Of a stretch of DNA of 64,000 nucleotides, positions 61,424 to 64,000 are shown in pieces. The notes beneath the pieces were generated by a model. It saw only the letters and a list, made by a program, of their open reading frames with translations. It did not search any database and was not told where the DNA came from. Source of the stretch: Myxococcus stipitatus (GTDB lineage: Bacteria; Myxococcota; Myxococcia; Myxococcales; Myxococcaceae). The DNA is taken from assembly GCF_021412625.1 (NCBI RefSeq), contig NZ_JAKCFI010000002.1:1230887-1294886 (forward strand), read 5' to 3'. The position numbers and the translations under genes are program-made. Every line of letters starts with the position of its first letter. Positions within the stretch are counted from its first letter, which is position 1.

Positions 61424-62329
61424 ATGCAGCTTCGCAAGATGATGCTGGTGCTCTCGGCGCTGGGCGCGATGAGCGGTTTGATGGCGGGGTGTGGTGACGA
61501 CGAGCCGGGTGCCGCGGGCTGTACGACGAGCGCGGACTGCGCGGGCACGGAGATCTGCCACCCCACGGCGGGTGTTTGCGTGACGACGTGTGAGTCGGGC
61601 TCCGACTGCCCCGAGTCTGCGAAGACCTGCGCGACCCTGGGCGGCACGGGTCCCGACGCGAACAAGAAGATCTGCCAGTGCTCCACTGACGTGCTCTGCA
61701 ACGGTGGTACGGACTCCGAGTCGACCGACCTGGTCTGCTCCGACCTCGACAACGTCTGCGTGCCGAAGTGCGGCTCCAACAGCGACTGCGCCGTGGGTCG
61801 CGTGTGCAACACCGGCACGGGCCAGTGCGAGGAGGATGACACCACGGGCAAGACCTGCTCCGGCGAGGGCCTGTCCACGTGCTCCTATGGCCAGATGTGC
61901 AGCAACAGCACCTGCTCTGCTCTGCCGACCCCGACCTGCGAGAACTACACGAACTTCGCCAACAAGGGCGCTCTCGGCACCACGGGGCCGATTCTCTTCA
62001 AGGCCGAGGTCGCGGGCTTTGCGACGGATACCAGTTTCTGCCCCGCTTCCCTGCCGAAGCGCGTTCGTGTTCGCCTCTCTGCGTACTCGAATACTCCATT
62101 CCCCCCGACATCGGCTGAACTGAACGGTCTGTTCTACGTCCAAGTCAATGGCACCACGCAGAATGCGTCCATCAGCAGCTCGGCCGGTAACTACATTGTG
62201 TCGGGTGCCAACCGTGACCGTGCGGAGATCATCGTCAACTTCTGCCGCCCTGCGGACAGCTCAACGACCTCGGCGGGATACTACTTCACGAACGGCAACT
62301 TCCTCTGCTTCCAGGCCAACCACCAGTGA
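61424..62329 (+). CDS. Cys-rich secreted lipoprotein
   Basis: 301 aa. The signal peptide ends LMAGC (Cys23). Residues 25-165 contain about 20 Cys in repeated C-x5-DC-x4-C blocks (CTTSADCAGTEIC, CESGSDCPESAKTC, CGSNSDCAVGRVC), a disulfide-rich pattern common in myxobacterial surface lipoproteins. The C-terminal 130 residues are beta-rich with many Asn/Ser/Thr. No enzymatic motif is seen. It follows gltJ by 244 nt with its own likely promoter, so it is probably not part of the motility operon. Confidence 0.88.
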   Translation: MQLRKMMLVLSALGAMSGLMAGCGDDEPGAAGCTTSADCAGTEICHPTAGVCVTTCESGSDCPESAKTCATLGGTGPDANKKICQCSTDVLCNGGTDSESTDLVCSDLDNVCVPKCGSNSDCAVGRVCNTGTGQCEEDDTTGKTCSGEGLSTCSYGQMCSNSTCSALPTPTCENYTNFANKGALGTTGPILFKAEVAGFATDTSFCPASLPKRVRVRLSAYSNTPFPPTSAELNGLFYVQVNGTTQNASISSSAGNYIVSGANRDRAEIIVNFCRPADSSTTSAGYYFTNGNFLCFQANHQ

Positions 62330-62371
62330 AGCTTGGGTTCCAGGAGGTATGATTCTCCTCGGGAAGTGAGC

Positions 62372-62401
62372 AAGCCCCGCCCGGTTGTTGGGGCGGGGCT
62401 T
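62372..62401 (+). terminator. Strong terminator after Cys-rich lipoprotein
   Basis: A perfect 11-bp GC-rich stem (62372-62382 with 62391-62401) and 8-nt loop, 43 nt after the stop codon. No long U tract follows, but the stem is strong enough to end transcription. Confidence 0.75.
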
Positions 62402-62540
62402 CGCGTTTGTGGCCTGTGCCATGGTTCGTTGAGATGGCGGGTGCGCGTCTGGCAAGGGCCAAGCTGGATAAATTTCGAGGGCTCTCCAGCGTCATGATGA
62501 ATGCGCACGAGAGCATTCCGGCGACTTGAAAGGAGCATTC

Positions 62541-63026
62541 ATGCAGTCGACCAAATTGGTGAAGATGGTGACCCTGAGCCTGGTACTGGCCTCTCCTCTG
62601 GCGGCCATGGCCGGAGATTCAAGTGAGAAGCTGGCTTGCCCGGCGGGAACCAAGCAGTCTGGCTCGAAGGCCGAGGGACTCTTCTGCCGCAAGGCTGCCA
62701 ATGACTCTTCGATGTATGTCAATCACGGCCCCTACGTTGAGTACCACTCGAACGGAGCGAAGGCGGCTCAGGGGGAGTTCTCGGACGGCTTCAAGTCGGG
62801 GGTCTGGACCTTCTACGATGAATCCGGCCACGTACGTGGAACCACCGAATTCAAGAAGGGGAACTACCACGGCCAGCGCACCCTGTTCTTCCCAAGCGGA
62901 AAGCCTCGCCTCATTGAGGAGTACCAGAATGGGAGCAAGCACGGCCTGACCAAAGAGTTGTCCGAGGATGGCAAGGTAGTCAATCAGGTGCGCTACGAGA
63001 ACAATCGCGTCGCCAAGAGCCAATAA
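62541..63026 (+). CDS. Secreted MORN-repeat protein
   Basis: 161 aa with a signal peptide ending AMA-G (about 24). Three or four MORN-like repeats follow (GPYVEYHSNGAKAAQGEF, GVWTFYDESGHVRGTTEF, GQRTLFFPSGKPRLIEEY, GLTKELSEDGKVVNQVRY), a fold that often binds lipids or proteins. ATG 62541 is chosen because AAAGGAG lies 7 nt upstream; the TTG at 62526 is too early. Codon use is less GC-biased than in the glt genes. Confidence 0.88.
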   Translation: MQSTKLVKMVTLSLVLASPLAAMAGDSSEKLACPAGTKQSGSKAEGLFCRKAANDSSMYVNHGPYVEYHSNGAKAAQGEFSDGFKSGVWTFYDESGHVRGTTEFKKGNYHGQRTLFFPSGKPRLIEEYQNGSKHGLTKELSEDGKVVNQVRYENNRVAKSQ

Positions 63027-63045
63027 TCACCTGGTGCAGTGCTGA

Positions 63046-63084
63046 CACCTGGGCCCTCCCCAGCGATGGGCGAGGGCCCAGGTG
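63046..63084 (+). terminator. Strong terminator after MORN gene
   Basis: A perfect 13-bp stem (63046-63058 with 63072-63084) starting 19 nt after the stop, with a 13-nt loop that may extend the helix. It separates the MORN gene from the following gene. Confidence 0.75.
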
Positions 63085-63133
63085 CGTTCTGAAGGGCTTT
63101 GCCGAAGCGCTAGGCTCGGATAGGAACCCAGAT

Positions 63134-63913
63134 GTGAAGGCCCCCTCGCTGACTCCAGTACTCCCCGATATCCCCGTCCGCACAGTGGCGGAGATGGGGT
63201 TGCGCGAACTCGAGCGCATCCGACTCCTCTTGCGTGGAGGCTCCGTCATCGATTGGCGGAGGATGCACTTCAAGGAACGCGACGAAGTCGATCGGTTCTT
63301 GAGGCTCTGCCAGCTCGATGTCTCCCGCCCAGATGATGAGGCATGGGCCCGGCTCGTGTTGTCGGAGGCCGTCGAGTACCTGCGGAAGACGTTCAACTAC
63401 CGTGTTGCGGATGCGGTTGCAAAGCCGAGAGAGATTCACGAGCTGTTCCTGCTCGCATCGGGGGCGATGGGCAACTCGCGGCACCGCCGCATCGCTTGTG
63501 TCGTGCTGAAGGTGATGCACGTCATCCAGCATATCGAGGGGAGGGATCTCCTTTTCCGCCTCGCGGTCTCCGAAGCCGAGCTTGCGGAGTTGGTGACGGA
63601 GAAAGTCCTGTCAGTTGCGGCAGAGTTGCAGGCGAAGGGGCTGCCCATCGTGGAGTTCGCAGCCTCCATCAAGACGCAGGACTCGCTCATCACGAAGTTG
63701 CTGGCTAAGAAAGAGACCGTTGCAGCTCAGGTCTATGATCGGACGCGATTTCGTATCGTTACCCGTGCACGAGAGGATCTGCTCCCTGTCCTCTACTACT
63801 TGACCCAACGCCTCTTTCCCTTCCACTTGGTGTTGCCGCGCAGCTTTGTTGATGGCCGGGTACTCCGGCTGGTTGATGGCCATCGCAGGAGGCGCGCGCG
63901 GCGCGCCGCGTAG
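63134..63913 (+). CDS. Probable TIGR04552-family protein, possibly C-terminally truncated
   Basis: 259 aa from GTG 63134. The segment ELERIRLLLRGGSVIDWRRMHF resembles the opening of the myxobacterial TIGR04552 family (recognised from memory), and the protein continues as a helical, soluble polypeptide. The last 20 residues turn abruptly into an Arg/Ala-rich run (HRRRRARRAA) after FPFHLVLPRSFVDG, which looks like a shifted reading frame rather than a natural end; family members are, as I recall, longer. The codon use is atypical for the window. Function unknown. Confidence 0.7.
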   Translation: MKAPSLTPVLPDIPVRTVAEMGLRELERIRLLLRGGSVIDWRRMHFKERDEVDRFLRLCQLDVSRPDDEAWARLVLSEAVEYLRKTFNYRVADAVAKPREIHELFLLASGAMGNSRHRRIACVVLKVMHVIQHIEGRDLLFRLAVSEAELAELVTEKVLSVAAELQAKGLPIVEFAASIKTQDSLITKLLAKKETVAAQVYDRTRFRIVTRAREDLLPVLYYLTQRLFPFHLVLPRSFVDGRVLRLVDGHRRRRARRAA

Positions 63914-64000
63914 CGTGATGGACATCAAGGGCGAGCGCGCGGCGCGCGCAAGCCCGTGATGCTTTGAAGCTCTACGGTTCGTCGATTCCGACGGTGTCGA

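Overview
The window is very GC-rich, densely coded DNA from a myxobacterium, most likely suborder Cystobacterineae (Myxococcus/Corallococcus type). The evidence is the complete G1 gliding-motility cluster (gltD to gltJ), an FHA-type sigma54-family regulator, many small lipoproteins and Cys-rich secreted proteins, and a myxobacterial groES-groEL neighbourhood. No tRNA, rRNA, insertion sequence, prophage or CRISPR array was seen.

1-12 kb is housekeeping and regulation: a partial lipoprotein gene cut by the left edge, an FHA/AAA+/Fis regulator whose GAFTGA loop is replaced, a small hypothetical, glutaredoxin, and groES-groEL on the minus strand behind a textbook sigmaA promoter and a perfect CIRCE operator. 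A second near-perfect CIRCE lies in the divergent intergenic region, facing two unknown genes and a Nudix hydrolase. Then come rpoZ, a DoxX-like membrane protein, phosphoglucomutase and an AmpG-type MFS permease.

12.1-17.0 kb (minus) is a compact five-gene unit: lipoprotein A, ECF sigma factor, ZAS-type anti-sigma, a secreted caspase-fold protein with a probable C-terminal outer-membrane barrel, and lipoprotein B. ATGA overlaps join sigma, anti-sigma and caspase, and the two lipoproteins are paralogues. This is the best candidate for an undescribed system: an envelope-sensing sigma factor coupled to an exported caspase.

17-30 kb holds a nucleotidyltransferase/metallophosphoesterase pair, tyrosine degradation genes (hppD, hmgA, Rieske ferredoxin), an ABC system of the GldA-GldF-GldG type with a DUF4340 lipoprotein, aspartate kinase, and a parallel beta-helix lipoprotein. 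30-36 kb holds a small lipoprotein divergent from a ClpC-like double AAA+ unfoldase with an N-terminal four-Cys zinc module, a Cys-rich lipoprotein, cutA, and a DnaC-like loader ATPase behind an unknown gene.

36.4-61.2 kb (plus) is the Glt/Agm gliding-motility operon: gltD (AgmU), gltE (AglT), gltF, gltG (FHA, TM, TonB-like), gltH (barrel), a disordered TPR protein matching agnD, the giant TPR protein gltI (AgmK, 4091 aa) and gltJ (AgmX: zinc ribbon, GYF, TM, TonB-like). Together these would build the trans-envelope complex that couples the inner-membrane AglRQS motor (not in this window) to the cell surface. After gltJ come a Cys-rich lipoprotein, a MORN-repeat secreted protein and a gene that looks like the TIGR04552 family, in DNA with visibly less GC-biased codon use.
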